From Paralithodes platypus (lineage: Eukaryota; Arthropoda; Malacostraca; Decapoda; Lithodidae): DNA of 64,000 bases. The position numbers were made by a program, and so were the translations under genes. This document shows, in pieces, positions 10,397 through 19,868 of the stretch. Under the pieces are notes generated by a model. It ran no database searches. It was not told the origin of the DNA and saw only the letters and a program-made list of their open reading frames with translations. Numbering within the stretch: the stretch's first letter is position 1; each line of letters begins with the position of its first letter. Location: assembly GCA_032716605.1 (NCBI GenBank), contig JAVRFV010002373.1, positions 628,052-692,051 of the forward strand, written 5' to 3'.

Positions 10397-11712
10397 TTGG
10401 CACACTGCATGGAGAGCTCTCACTGTGGCAAAATTATATGTGTTCTCACAATGCTGTTGACACTCATAAAGAAGCACGTTCTGGCCGACTACTGGATAAC
10501 TGGTGACCTCACAACGACTCCAGCATTTGGCAAATTCATGTCAAGGGATAGGTACTTCGACATCCTCTCATATTTCCACCTGACAAATAACATGCATGTC
10601 CACGAGCCCGACACACTCTGGAAGATCAGGCAACTGTATGACATGATACGTCATCGGTTTTCCACCTACCTGATTCCATTTGAGAAGCTGTGCATCGACG
10701 AGTCTCTGGTCCTGTTCCGTGGTAGGCTGCACTTCCGACAGTATATCCCGTCAAAGAGACACCGCTTCGGCATCAAGCTCTTCGTCCTCTGCGACTGCAA
10801 GACGGGATATGTGCTCGACTTTATAGTCTACAGCGGCAAGGGTGGTGAGGTGCAGATTGACCCCCTCATTGGTTTTGGCGGCGCTGTGGTAAAGAGGATG
10901 ATGGAGAGGTACTTCCATGACAACCACGTCCTCTATACCGACAATTATTACACGTCGCCTATCCTCGCCAAGTACCTCCATGACCGCAAGACCGGAACTG
11001 TCGGCACAGTGAAGGGGAAGAGGAAGGGCATGCCAACCTACCCAACCAAAACTAAGAAGACGGACATCTTCCATAAGAGAGTGGCCCCATCCTCTCCATC
11101 CACTGGCATGACCAGCGCAAGGTCAACCTCCTCACCACATGCCACAAAGCAGAGATGGTCCCCACAGGGAAGGTGGACCGAAAAACGAAGAACCCTATCA
11201 CAAAACCAGCTGCTGTTCTGGACTATAACCTGAACATGCGCCTCGTCGACAAGTCCGACATGCAGATGGGCTTCATAGACTGCCTGCGAACATCTTGCAG
11301 GTGGTACAAGAAGTTTGTCCTGCATACAGTAGATATGTCTGTCCTCAACGCGTACAACATCTACCGTTTGAGGAGTCCAGTCATCAAGTACAAGAGCCTG
11401 CGGACCTTCCAAAAGCAGCTGATACATGAGCTCCTGGTAAAACATGCGGGTACACCAGGGAGGCCACTACAAGGACCAGGCATGATGGACAGAATAGGGT
11501 GTGCCGAGTTCTTGAGAAAGCACCAGCTCGTCGCCCTTCCTTTCCAGGGTCCTAACAGCCGAATAAGGATGCAGAAGAGGTGCTATGTGTGCACCCGCAC
11601 AACTCGACGACCAAGCAAACCCACAAAAACCACTTGGCAATGCCTCGAGTGTCAGGTGGGACTGTGTGCTGGCACCTGCTTCAATGATTTCCACACTCTG
11701 GCAAACTATTGA
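10397..11712 (+). pseudogene. piggyBac transposase, catalytic DDE block and zinc finger
   Basis: Two overlapping frames (10397-11233 and 11155-11712) give the core of a piggyBac transposase, joined by a frameshift near 11078. Conserved blocks are KKHVLADYW, MSRDRYFDILSYFHL, the catalytic Asp in CIDES (codon 10697), RQYIPSKRHRFGIKLFVLCD, the second Asp in YTDNYYTS (codon 10940), and the third in LVDKSDMQ (codon 11248). The end is a cysteine-rich finger with CYVC (11581) and CLECQVGLC (about 11643), as in the C-terminal zinc-binding domain of the family. Another frameshift occurs near 10430. All three acidic residues remain although the frame is broken, so decay is recent or partly due to sequence error. 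Confidence 0.9.
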
Positions 11713-11763
11713 AGTGTAAGTGACAGTGATAGTGACACTCAATAATAATAATAATAATATAAC

Positions 11764-12125
11764 TAAGTATAAGTGAAAGAGACACATAAGTAATAATAAG
11801 TGCCTTCAGAACAATATGAACAAGTGAAAGTGACACTAAAATATATTCCTAATAATAAAGAAGTGAAAATTACACTATCAATTACCATAGTCCAGTATAA
11901 CTAATCATAACTACTATAATAATGACTATAAAACTAAGTCTAAGTGAGAGACACACATAAGTAATAATAAGTGCCTTCAGAACAATATGAACAAGTGAAA
12001 GTGACACTAAAATATATATGCCTAACAATAAAGAAGTGAAAATTACTATCAATTAGCATAGTCCAGTATTAATAATCATAACTACTATAATAATAACAAA
12101 AACTAAGTATAAGTGACAGAGACAC
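11764..12125. repeat. 171-bp tandem duplication, 3' region of piggyBac
   Basis: The phrase TGCCTTCAGAACAATATGAA starts at 11801 and again at 11972, 171 bp apart. The surrounding sequence (agtgacactaaaatatat, ataaagaagtgaaaatta, catagtccagtat) repeats in the same order. A partial third start occurs at about 12106. It lies between the transposase stop and the right TIR. Confidence 0.9.
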
Positions 12126-12704
12126 AAATTACTTCAGAAAAATATATTTATTGAGTGAAAATATCATAACAATAATATATGGCATAATAAACAATAAAAC
12201 ACTAAAAAATCGCTTCCCGCCATAATTCAAGGTAGAGCGACGAGTCAAAACGTTCGTCGTAGCCTGGGCCGCGGTTGAGCGTTCGGATGCGGCGAGGTAA
12301 ATACGCGGCAAAAGTTACCTCCACTTCCATCACCATAACTCCGGAACTACTTGAGCTAGAAAGCTCTACTCAACGCCATTCTACGCGGCAAGGTAAGGTG
12401 CCCATTTTGACATAGGTTTGATTAATGTAGGTAGTATATTAAACGAGATTAGCCTTAGTTTACTTTTGTTGTGTTTTCAGCCAGATCGCCCGGATACAGC
12501 CTCCGTCCTTAAGAAAGGCTGCCCGGGTAGGAAGGGTTAAAGGTGGGTGTGCATGCTATTATTTTCCTCCACAATCATTACCGGCAGTGTGCACTATAGC
12601 TTTTGGTGCAATATTTTCTGCTACAATGGCTTAATTATTTATATAATGGCCAAAATAGGATATGGGTGACACTTTTCTGTCTCGAATAACCGTCTGTCTT
12701 CCAT

Positions 12705-12735
12705 ATCCTTCCTAATCTGAATAAAATTACCTCAT
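12705..12735 (-). repeat. Recurrent MITE core motif
   Basis: Contains ATCCTTCCTAATCTGAATAA then AATTACC, a degenerate member of the recurrent motif found at 5471, 61101, 61545 and elsewhere. It lies in the right-hand remainder of the 8-9 bp TSD element, mirroring the copy at 5471. Confidence 0.5.
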
Positions 12736-12968
12736 ACTAGACAAAAGATCAGCTGAGGTTGTATGAACCATACAAATGGGCGGGACGGTCTAATCTTAGA
12801 GGCACCATACAAATGGGCGGGACGGTCTAATCTTAGAGGGTGGAATCAGCCAAGGAAGTATTGATTGCTTGGCTCTTCCCGCCCACAACATTCGGGCGGG
12901 ATGGACCTAGCTAAGCGGGCAGGATCTTCTAGTCGGAATGGTCTGAGGGCGGGAAAGACCTGCTCCCC

Positions 12969-13190
12969 CTCCATCATAACCCCCCTAACTCTGCGTCTCT
13001 CTAACGTTTCAACCTAATTTCTTCATATGGAAGATTTCTAATATTAAGGATAATTTTTGTCATTCTTCGTTGTACTCTCTCCAAGGAATTTATGTCCATT
13101 TTGTAATAGGGACACCAAAATTGAACAGCATAATCCATATGTGGCCTCATTAACGCTAGATAAAATTTAAAGATTATGTCTGCTGTTTTG
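12969..13190 (-). pseudogene. LINE-B RT, middle part (segment 1)
   Basis: The minus-strand translation, with minor disruptions, shows HMDYAVQFW, YYKMDINSLERVQRRMTK, IRNLPYEEIRLKRL and GVMME. This is the thumb region of the LINE family whose tail is at 4936-5138. The join falls in the M-M-E / E-V-F-K junction. Positions 13191-13472 hold no recognisable gene. Confidence 0.8.
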
Positions 13191-13765
13191 TTACAACCCT
13201 GGGCTGGCCACTACTTGCCTAAAAACTAGGGGATAATACGAAAATGAGCGAATAATAACGAAAAGTAGCAAAATGCTAAGCTAACTTAACTAGGCCTATT
13301 TCGAAATGGTTCAGTTTCGAGTCAAAATGCCGATACCAAAATACCGGTCCCGGAATTCTGACTAGCATTCACCGAATCACCGAGGATAGTGGTCCGAGAT
13401 CATTGGGCCGAAGTCACTGGCATCCAGGATTTTATAATAGCCTAGCCTTCAAATATTGAGAAAAATGAGAGTATAACTAAATAAGTTCGTCACCAATTAT
13501 TTTGCAATATTTGAAAACAAATATGGATTTTATATGCTCTAAACATAATATGAAAATGTGTTTCAAGCCTCGGCAAAACCTAATAAAAATATATGGTACT
13601 AAAATGGAATTTTGTCGTAACATGGTTGTCAATACCTTCCTATAGACGGCACCGATTCGTACACACGCCCTTTTCAGCTGCCTCCCGAGGTTGTGACGTG
13701 TAAGAGGCAAGATTTTTTCGCATAGGTTTAAACTTCCGGAAATTAATGGGTAATAAATACCACGT

Positions 13766-14010
13766 ACTGAGTACTATGAATCCGCTGTTGCTGGCATGCA
13801 AGGGCTAGTTTAGTATCCCACGCACTGGGTACTATGAATCCGGTGTTGCTGGCATGCAGGGGCTAGTTTAGTATCCCACGCACTGGGTACTATGAATCCG
13901 CTGTTGCTGGCATGCAAGGGCTAGTTTAGTATCCCACGCACTGGGTACTGTACTATGAATCCGCTGTTGCTGGCATGCAAGGGCTAGTTTAGTATCCCAC
14001 GTACTGGGTC
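13766..14010. repeat. 58-bp tandem repeat in element R copy 1
   Basis: GAATCCGCTGTTGCTGGCAT begins at 13778, 13836, 13894 and 13957. The spacing is 58, 58 and 63 bp, the last having a 5-bp gtact duplication. Units are nearly identical. Followed by TTAGGTTAGG-type sequence to about 14050. Confidence 0.9.
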
Positions 14011-14274
14011 TAGGTTAGGTTAGGTTGGGTTGGGTTGTTTGGTTAGGTTAATATACTAGGTCTCAGAAACAAGATTCGTAGTTGCGGTAGTATTTACAGA
14101 TACGGCCGAATACCGGTACCGTACTAAATGGGCGGCGGCCCAACCGCCATGTTGTAGCCCACGTAGGCCTACTAGGTACTACGGACACATTGTAGGCGTT
14201 AGGTGTGGATTAGGCTTGTATCCAACGTACTAGGTCTATGTTACTGGATATTTATGATTTAAATAAGTGCTACG

Positions 14275-14675
14275 TTTTCGATAAATCTGGTTTTGCAATA
14301 AGGGAAATCATGAGCCGATTTCCGACATTTAGTTAGTCTTTTTCGATTCTCAAAATCCGATCCAAGTTTTGCCAAAAATTGGCTCGGGTTTTCCAAAATT
14401 ATGGTTTTTGGGGTTTGCAATTTAGGGAAACATGAGCCAAAATTCTAAATTAAGTTACTGTAATTTGTTTACTCTTAAAACTCGCAAAATCCAAGCCAAG
14501 TTTTGCCAAAACTTGGCTCGGGTTTTATGGCTTTGTAATTTCGGGAAACCTGAGCCAAATTTCTAAATGAGGTTACTGTCATTTTGTTGTCTACAAACTC
14601 TCAAAAGCCGAGCCAGCTTTGGCCAAAACTTGGCGCGGGTTTTCGAAATATTGGGTTTTAGGCCTTTGAAATACC
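14275..14675. repeat. ~120-bp hairpin-bearing tandem repeat
   Basis: Three to four degenerate units each contain the inverted pair GAGCCAAGTTTTG...CAAAACTTGGCTCGGG, followed by 'tttgcaat..gggaaa.atgagcc'. A last piece lies beyond the MITE at 15155-15210. The inverted counterpart is at 42440-42900 in element R copy 2. Confidence 0.85.
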
Positions 14676-15154
14676 TTAACCCTTCCTGCCCGGTTGTCAT
14701 TTTAAAATGACACCACGAAATAAGGGCAGGTGCCCGGGTGTCCTTTTAAGCTTGAAAGCCTATTCAGCTTGGTCTGAACGCCGTGCGTCCGACGCATGTA
14801 AACAAAGCCGATCGTTGCGTCACCGCACCTCCGAAAACAAGAAGGAGAAGACTCGTTTGTTATTGTATGTCTGTATGTCGTTGTTTCAGTAGTGAAAAGA
14901 TCGTTGTATTGCTAACATCGCCTGAAAATGCTCTCCACTGAAATCGTCATCACAACTGAACCAGTTGTCTTAGAGAGCTCTACTCAACACCAGTCTACAG
15001 ATTAGAAATCGCACTACATTTATAGATGCGTGGGAAATTTCTAGCAGTTATAATTAACAAAAATACGGTAGCCTAGGCCTAGACGTTTTTCGGCCAGATC
15101 GCCTGGGTAGCCCACCCTGTCCTTTGGAGATACAGCCCGGGCCAGGAGGGTTAA
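14676..15154 (+). mobile_element. piggyBac-type MITE (479 bp)
   Basis: Bounded by TTAA (14676-14679, 15151-15154). The left end reads CCCTTCCTGCCCGG and the right end, inverted, CCCTCCTGGCCCGGGC, close to the TIR of the 7-kb element at 5524. Internal blocks 'gagctctactcaac' and 'ggccagatcgcc' also match the right part of the 7-kb element (12300-12490), so it looks like a deletion derivative of that family. Element R copy 2 has a single TTAA at the matching place (about 42472), proving the insertion. The 61-codon frame inside has no recognisable product. Confidence 0.9.
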
Positions 15155-15363
15155 AACCCGAGCCAAGTTTTGCTAAAATAAGTTTTAATTGCCGTTTTAC
15201 GCATTTAACCCCTCATTTTCCCTGTACTTCATAGCCCTTCCCACTATCGGGCGGCGTGTCTTAAGATCGTTGTATAATGGGGAAAACGGTTTCGCCGAGC
15301 GGCCGAGGGTTGTAATTATTTCCAAACACTATATATTGATGAAAACTAACAGGGAAAAATAAA

Positions 15364-16537
15364 GGTCAATATACAGGAGGCGCTACAATATAGGTAGCAA
15401 AATTCTAATGGTAGTTTTGGGTTCCTATCATCATATGCTTCATTTCTATATACTTTTTATCCCCGGGAAAAAAAAAAAAAAATCTTGGATTTTTTATGTT
15501 TTTCTTACACTTACACTTACACTTAGTTTCACTTAGTTGTATTCCGTCCGTTAGTGACACAGTTGAGCTGGGGCTCCACTGCGACCAGGCAGCTCCCTTT
15601 CTTCCACTCTCCATTCCAGAAGTCGGTTGGAGTTGGTGCTGGGGTATCCTGGTGTTGGTGGCCGGTCCAGTATTTTGGCCAGCCACATGTCCAAGTGTTT
15701 CTTGAAGGTGTCTGGAGACACCCCGGTCATGTTCCTGAGAGGGGCTGGTATACAGTTGAACAGTCTGGTTCCATTGTATGTAAAGCTGTGATGGATCAGA
15801 GATTTGATTTTTTGTGTTGATCCCGGCGTAGTCCTCACATAGCACAGCCTCCCTCGCCTTTGGTGCCGACTCTCTTGGATGTTTGGATTTGGTACCTTTT
15901 TTTCCAAAATCTTCCAGACGTAGATGATGATGTATCTCTCCCTACGTCTTTGAAGTGAGTACAGCTGCAGCTCCTTAAGTCTCTCCCAGTAGTTAAAGTG
16001 TTGAAACCCATGGATTTTACTGGTGAATGTCCTCTGGGTGGCTTCAATTTCTGTTATTTCTCCTACTTTTTGGGGAGACCAGAGCTGAGAGCAGTACTCC
16101 AGTCGTGGTAGGACCAGTGACTTCCACAGTGTTAGCATACACCTCTCATTTCTTGTGTGGAAGGTTCTCAGGATCCAGCCTGCTATTTGTTTTGCTGTTG
16201 TTGTGGCTTTGGTAATATGCTGGGAAAAAGTGGCGTCACTGCTCATATTTACTCCCAAGTCTTGGATTGTTTTTTTTTTTTTTGTATTAACCTAACCAAA
16301 AAACCTAACCTAACCTAACCTAAATGTATTTGGGGGCTATTAGGTTAGGTTAGGTTTTTTGGTTAGGTTAATGACCAAAAAAAAAATCCCAAGAAAATAA
16401 ATGAAAAATCCCAAGATTTTTTTTTTTTTTTTTCCCGGGGATAAAAAGTATATAGAAATGAAGCATATGATGATAGGAACCCAAAACTACCATTATAATT
16501 TTGCTACCTATATTGTAGCGCCTCCTGTATATTGACC
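15364..16537. mobile_element. 8-bp TSD element with ~118-bp TIRs carrying a LINE fragment
   Basis: Begins GGTCAATATACAGGAGGCG and ends with its inverse. The two ~115-bp arms (15364-15478, 16423-16537) differ at about one position before a poly-A/poly-T tract. AAAATAAA flanks both sides (15356-15363, 16538-16545) and occurs once at the empty site in element R copy 2 (about 42267-42278). The interior is a 5'-truncated LINE-C copy plus an inverted CCTAACC/GGTTAGG palindrome (16290-16372). No transposase is present. An 8-bp duplication would suit a hAT-like system. Confidence 0.85.
15500..16265 (-). pseudogene. LINE-C, truncated copy
   Basis: The minus-strand 235-codon frame at 15551-16258 matches the last 234 residues of the protein at 17286-19748 with about five differences. 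The 3' end is a short (ACTTAC)n-type tail on the plus strand at 15505-15530, as in the main copy (17241-17260). It is 5'-truncated at about 16262, as usual for target-primed LINE insertions. It lacks RT catalytic motifs, so it encodes only the RT thumb and C-terminal tail. Confidence 0.9.
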
Positions 16538-16594
16538 AAAATAAAAAAAATCCATGGGAAAATTGGTGACCATCTTATTTAGTTTTTCCAAAAT

Positions 16595-17235
16595 GAGTGG
16601 TACTTTCGGTAATAAGTACCCCTTAACCAAACCTTTAACTTACACTACTATTACTACCGTACTAGTCGAGCTGCCATCCCCACACTCCCGCTGAATAGCC
16701 TATCAGCAGGATGCGGCCTGCGGGTATGTTGGGGCAGCAGCCCCCACTAATAATACTAGGTTAGGTCACTAAGGTCAGGGTATAATACTCAAGTTGGATT
16801 AGGTTAAGATTATTTAGAAATTAGATGATTTGGTAAGAGTTGTGTTATAGAACTTATAGGGCGTACCACTACTGACATTGTCACATACAGCATAACTCCT
16901 CTCTAAAACATTAACCTAACCTAGTATTCATGTAGGCCAGTAGCCTAATGAGAATACTAGGTTAGGTTAGGTATTTAGTTAGGTTAAGTATGTATAGCCT
17001 AGATGATTTATGTTGTATGTCGGTAGTGGTACGCTCAATAACACAACTCACACCGACGATTTATGCCATAGGCCTAGGCCTAGCCTACACCAATAAAATT
17101 CGGGAAAAAACAAAATCAGTCAAATAATTCAAATTAGCCTAGACGCGATGTAAACGTAGCCTAGATACACTGTACACATGATAATAGGCCTAGGCTAATC
17201 CTCTCTGAAAATTCCAATTTTGTTTGGCCTAATTA
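16595..17235. other. Non-coding stretch
   Basis: No gene seen. It holds an inverted GGGGGCAGCAGCCCCCAC-like motif near 16725-16745 (also near 44115 in the flank of element R copy 2) and scattered TTAGGTTAGG tracts. Confidence 0.6.
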
Positions 17236-19749
17236 GCCTATACACTTACACTTACACTTTGTAACACTTTGTTGTATTCCGTCCGTTAGTGACACAGTTG
17301 AGCTGGGGCTCCACTGCGACCAGGCAGCTCCCTTTCTTCCACTCTCCATTCCAGAAGTCGGTTGGAGTTGGTGCTGGGGTATCCTGGTGTTGGTGGCCGG
17401 TCCGGTATTTTGGCCAGCCACATGTCCAAGTGTTTCTTGAAGGTGTCTGGAGACACCCCGGTCATGTTCCTGAGAGGGGCTGGTATACAGTTGAACAGTC
17501 TGGTTCCATTGTATGTAAAGCTGTGGTGGATCAGAGATTTGATTTTTTGTGTTGATCCCGGCATAGTCCTCACATAGCACAGCCTCCCTCGCCTTTGGTG
17601 TTGAGTCTCTTGGATGTTTGGATTTGGTACCCTTTTTTCCAAAATCTTCCAGACGTAGATGATGATGTATCTCTCCCTACGTCTTTGAAGTGAGTACAGC
17701 TGCAGCTCCTTGAGTCTCTCCCAGTAGTTAAAGTGTTGAAACCCATGGATTTTACTGGTGAATGTCCTCTGGGTGGCTTCAATTTCTGTTATTTCTCCTA
17801 CTTTTTGGGGAGACCAGAGCTGAGAGCAGTACTCCAGTCGTGGTAGGACCAGTGACTTCCACAGTGTTAACATACACCTCTCATTTCTTGTGTGGAAGGT
17901 TCTCAGGATCCAGCCTGCTATTTGTTTTGCTGTTGTTGTGGCTTTGGTAATATGCTGGGAAAAAGTGGCGTCACTGCTCATATTTACTCCCAAGTCCTTC
18001 ACTGTGTCCTTGGCGGTAATTTCTTGCTGTCCACTTTTGTAGTTGGTGTCGTTTTGTAGTGCTCTCTTGTTCCCGTACCTTAGAAGCTCGAACTTATCTC
18101 CGTTTAGGGCCATGTTGTTTTCTTCTGCCCACTTCAGGATTTTGTCCAAGTCTTGTTGTAGTAGCTGTGCATCATGTTGTGAGGTGATTTTCTTCATGAG
18201 TCTGGTGTCATCTGCAAACGATGAGGCTGTTGAGTGTTCCAGGTCCCTGTCGATGTCTCCTATCATGATGAGGAATAGGAGAGGTCCCAGTACTGATCCT
18301 TGTGGTACTCCGCTGATGACCCCACCTGCGTCTGATAGGCTTCCTTGAACCGTGACTCTTTGTTTTCTGTTGGTGATGAAGCTGTGGAGCCATCTTCCAA
18401 GGTCTCCCCCTATTCCCAGTGATTTGAGTTTATGTAGAAGGATCCCATGGTCCACCTTGTCAAAAGCTTTGGCGAAATCTAGATATATGACGTCTACATT
18501 TTCTCCGTCTTGAATATCCTGTAGGATTTTGTCGTAGTGTGATAGTAGTTGTGAAAGGCAGGAGCGGCCTTGTCTAAAGCCATGTTGACCCTCGTTGAAT
18601 GCCTCGTTATCTTCCAGGTAGATGACCATCTTAGCTCGTATTGTTCTTTCTATGATTTTAATAAGATGTGACGTCAGCACCACTGGTCTGTAATTTTTGG
18701 CTATGCCTTTACTGCCCCCTTTGTGTATTGGTGTGACAGTACCTTCTTTTAGGGATTGTGGTACATATCCAGTTTGGAGGGACTTGCTCCACAGCAGTTT
18801 TAGAGGCAAGGCTAGCTGGTGTTTGCAGTTTTTTAGCAGTTGGGCATGAAAGCCGTCTGGTCCTGCCGCAGAGTTTGGTCCAATCTTGTCGATGGCTGCT
18901 ATTATGTCCTCTGTTGATACTGTTACCGAGGAGAGTTGATGTGGTGTCCCTGGAGCGTTGTCAAAGAAGGTCGTTGCATTATCGATTTTCTTGTCTTCAT
19001 TTGGCGGGCTGAAGACACTTTCGTACTGCTGTTTGAGTATCTTGGCCATTTCGGTTGGGTCACTCTCAAGTTCGCCCGTAGGTTTTGCAAGTGGTCCTAT
19101 TGTTGAGGTGTTCCTGAGTCTCCTGAGTCTCCTTTTTGCGTATGCATAGAAGAATTTGCTATTTACTCGTATGTTTGCAACTGCTTGGAGTTCTTCACGT
19201 GTTCTTTGCTCTTGGTGTGACTGGATGAGTTTACGTTCCACTTCATCGAGCTCTTCTTGTAGTTTGGTGATATTGTGCGCATAGCTGGTCTTCCTTTGCT
19301 TGGCTCTCAAGTATGTCCTTTTCTTCATTAGTATTTTTCTATCTCTGGGAATCTGTTTGATCTGCTTCCTGCTTGATTTGGGTGGTATGGTGTTTTTACA
19401 GGTCTCCAGGCATTGTTTCTGGAGGATACTGAGAATTTCGTCGACGTTTTTATCTTCGAATAGTGCCCTCCAATCAGTTACTGCCAGTTCTGCTCTCAGT
19501 CTGTCCCAGTCTATATCTTTGCTGTAGAAGTTGAGATCTTTCAGAGAGGTGCAGGGTATTTGGCTTGATTCCTGTTGACATCTTCTTGGTGGTGTGGCGG
19601 CTGGTGTGGGGGTTCTAACTTTGATGAGGCTGTGGTCGGACATTATAGTTTTTACAGTTTCGTACGAGTGTACCAGGTCGAAGTTGTTGCCAAATAGTAA
19701 GTCCAGTGTGTTGTTGCCTCTTGTAGGTTCCTCGATGTATTGCTTCAAT
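17236..19749 (-). mobile_element. LINE-C non-LTR retrotransposon, 5'-truncated
   Basis: The unit runs from its 3' tail of repeated TGTAAG-type sequence (plus-strand cacttacacttacac at 17241-17260) to a 5' truncation at about 19749. It contains one uninterrupted 820-codon frame. A second copy (15500-16265) is about 98% identical in protein, so the family was active recently. Two more divergent relatives form LINE-A. Confidence 0.9.
17286..19748 (-). CDS. LINE-C ORF2 fragment: end of endonuclease and complete reverse transcriptase
   Basis: The 820-residue frame starts inside the apurinic-like endonuclease. It keeps the last motifs LDLLF (15-19) and SDHSLI (37-42). A linker follows, then RT blocks AAGPDGFHAQLLK (294-306), NYRPVVLTS (352-360), the first catalytic Asp in YLDFAKAFD (422-430), SGVPQGSVLGPLL (479-491) and the catalytic FADD (511-514). 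The thumb region (MSSDATFSQH, LPRLEY, LWSP) runs to the C-terminus. RT would copy its RNA at a nicked target. The first methionine is simply the first available; the true start and most of the endonuclease are lost, so it cannot retrotranspose by itself. Clade assignment (CR1/Jockey-like) is by overall motif pattern. Confidence 0.9.
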   Translation of the reverse strand: MKQYIEEPTRGNNTLDLLFGNNFDLVHSYETVKTIMSDHSLIKVRTPTPAATPPRRCQQESSQIPCTSLKDLNFYSKDIDWDRLRAELAVTDWRALFEDKNVDEILSILQKQCLETCKNTIPPKSSRKQIKQIPRDRKILMKKRTYLRAKQRKTSYAHNITKLQEELDEVERKLIQSHQEQRTREELQAVANIRVNSKFFYAYAKRRLRRLRNTSTIGPLAKPTGELESDPTEMAKILKQQYESVFSPPNEDKKIDNATTFFDNAPGTPHQLSSVTVSTEDIIAAIDKIGPNSAAGPDGFHAQLLKNCKHQLALPLKLLWSKSLQTGYVPQSLKEGTVTPIHKGGSKGIAKNYRPVVLTSHLIKIIERTIRAKMVIYLEDNEAFNEGQHGFRQGRSCLSQLLSHYDKILQDIQDGENVDVIYLDFAKAFDKVDHGILLHKLKSLGIGGDLGRWLHSFITNRKQRVTVQGSLSDAGGVISGVPQGSVLGPLLFLIMIGDIDRDLEHSTASSFADDTRLMKKITSQHDAQLLQQDLDKILKWAEENNMALNGDKFELLRYGNKRALQNDTNYKSGQQEITAKDTVKDLGVNMSSDATFSQHITKATTTAKQIAGWILRTFHTRNERCMLTLWKSLVLPRLEYCSQLWSPQKVGEITEIEATQRTFTSKIHGFQHFNYWERLKELQLYSLQRRRERYIIIYVWKILEKRVPNPNIQETQHQRRGRLCYVRTMPGSTQKIKSLIHHSFTYNGTRLFNCIPAPLRNMTGVSPDTFKKHLDMWLAKIPDRPPTPGYPSTNSNRLLEWRVEERELPGRSGAPAQLCH

Positions 19750-19868
19750 CTTCATGTATGCAGTGTCCATGATGCATACTATTTACTATTACTATAGTGA
19801 ATATATTATAGGCCTAGCCTAGGCTAGTCATCTACCGGGTATGCTACTTAATTATTATTAATAGCCTA

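Larger units (their letters stand above)
5524..12540 (+). mobile_element. piggyBac-family DNA transposon (7 kb)
   Basis: The element is bounded by TTAA at 5524-5527 and 12537-12540. The first 16 bp inside, CCCTTCCTACCCGGGC, are perfectly repeated in inverse at the right end. A hairpin (CCTTAGGTAAGG at 5546-5557 with its inverse at 5590-5601) follows the left TIR. Coding blocks for a piggyBac transposase lie at 5736-7165 and 10397-11712 on the same strand, separated by about 3.2 kb of non-coding DNA. TTAA target use, a CCC-starting TIR and the DDD transposase all agree with the piggyBac superfamily. The transposase is broken, so this copy is probably inactive unless the gap is an intron and the frameshift is a sequence error. 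Confidence 0.88.
5139..12968. mobile_element. 8-9 bp TSD DNA element split by piggyBac
   Basis: The outer ends contain inverted GCCCTCAGACCATTCC with neighbouring TIR sequence (5139-5200 and 12900-12968) and are flanked by CTCCATCA at 5131-5138 and 12969-12976. The LINE-B frame is interrupted exactly here. An 8-bp duplication fits hAT-like elements among others; no transposase of its own is visible. A further palindromic arm lies at 5291-5336. The piggyBac element 5524-12540 is inserted in its interior, leaving about 385 bp and 428 bp of this element on either side. Confidence 0.7.
13473..16594 (+). mobile_element. Element R, copy 1 (filled)
   Basis: The ends AACTAAATAAG-TTC-GTCACCAATT and its inverse (about 16565-16588) form TIRs. 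The same element occurs inverted at 42207-43662. This copy is interrupted by a TTAA MITE (14676-15154) and by an 8-bp-TSD element (15364-16537), and it contains a 58-bp tandem array. Copy 2 lacks these insertions and shows the uninterrupted sites. A 70-codon frame (13477-13710, minus) is shared with copy 2 but shows no sign of protein-level conservation, and no transposase is recognised. Confidence 0.8.

Noticed and set aside
13477..13710. 70-codon frame shared between element R copies as a conserved small protein
   Set aside because: Differences between copies change amino acids as often as expected without selection, and the frame has no start-site or motif support.
14707..14892. 61-codon plus-strand ORF
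   Set aside because: It lies inside a piggyBac-type MITE, is short, and has no homologous block of the transposase.
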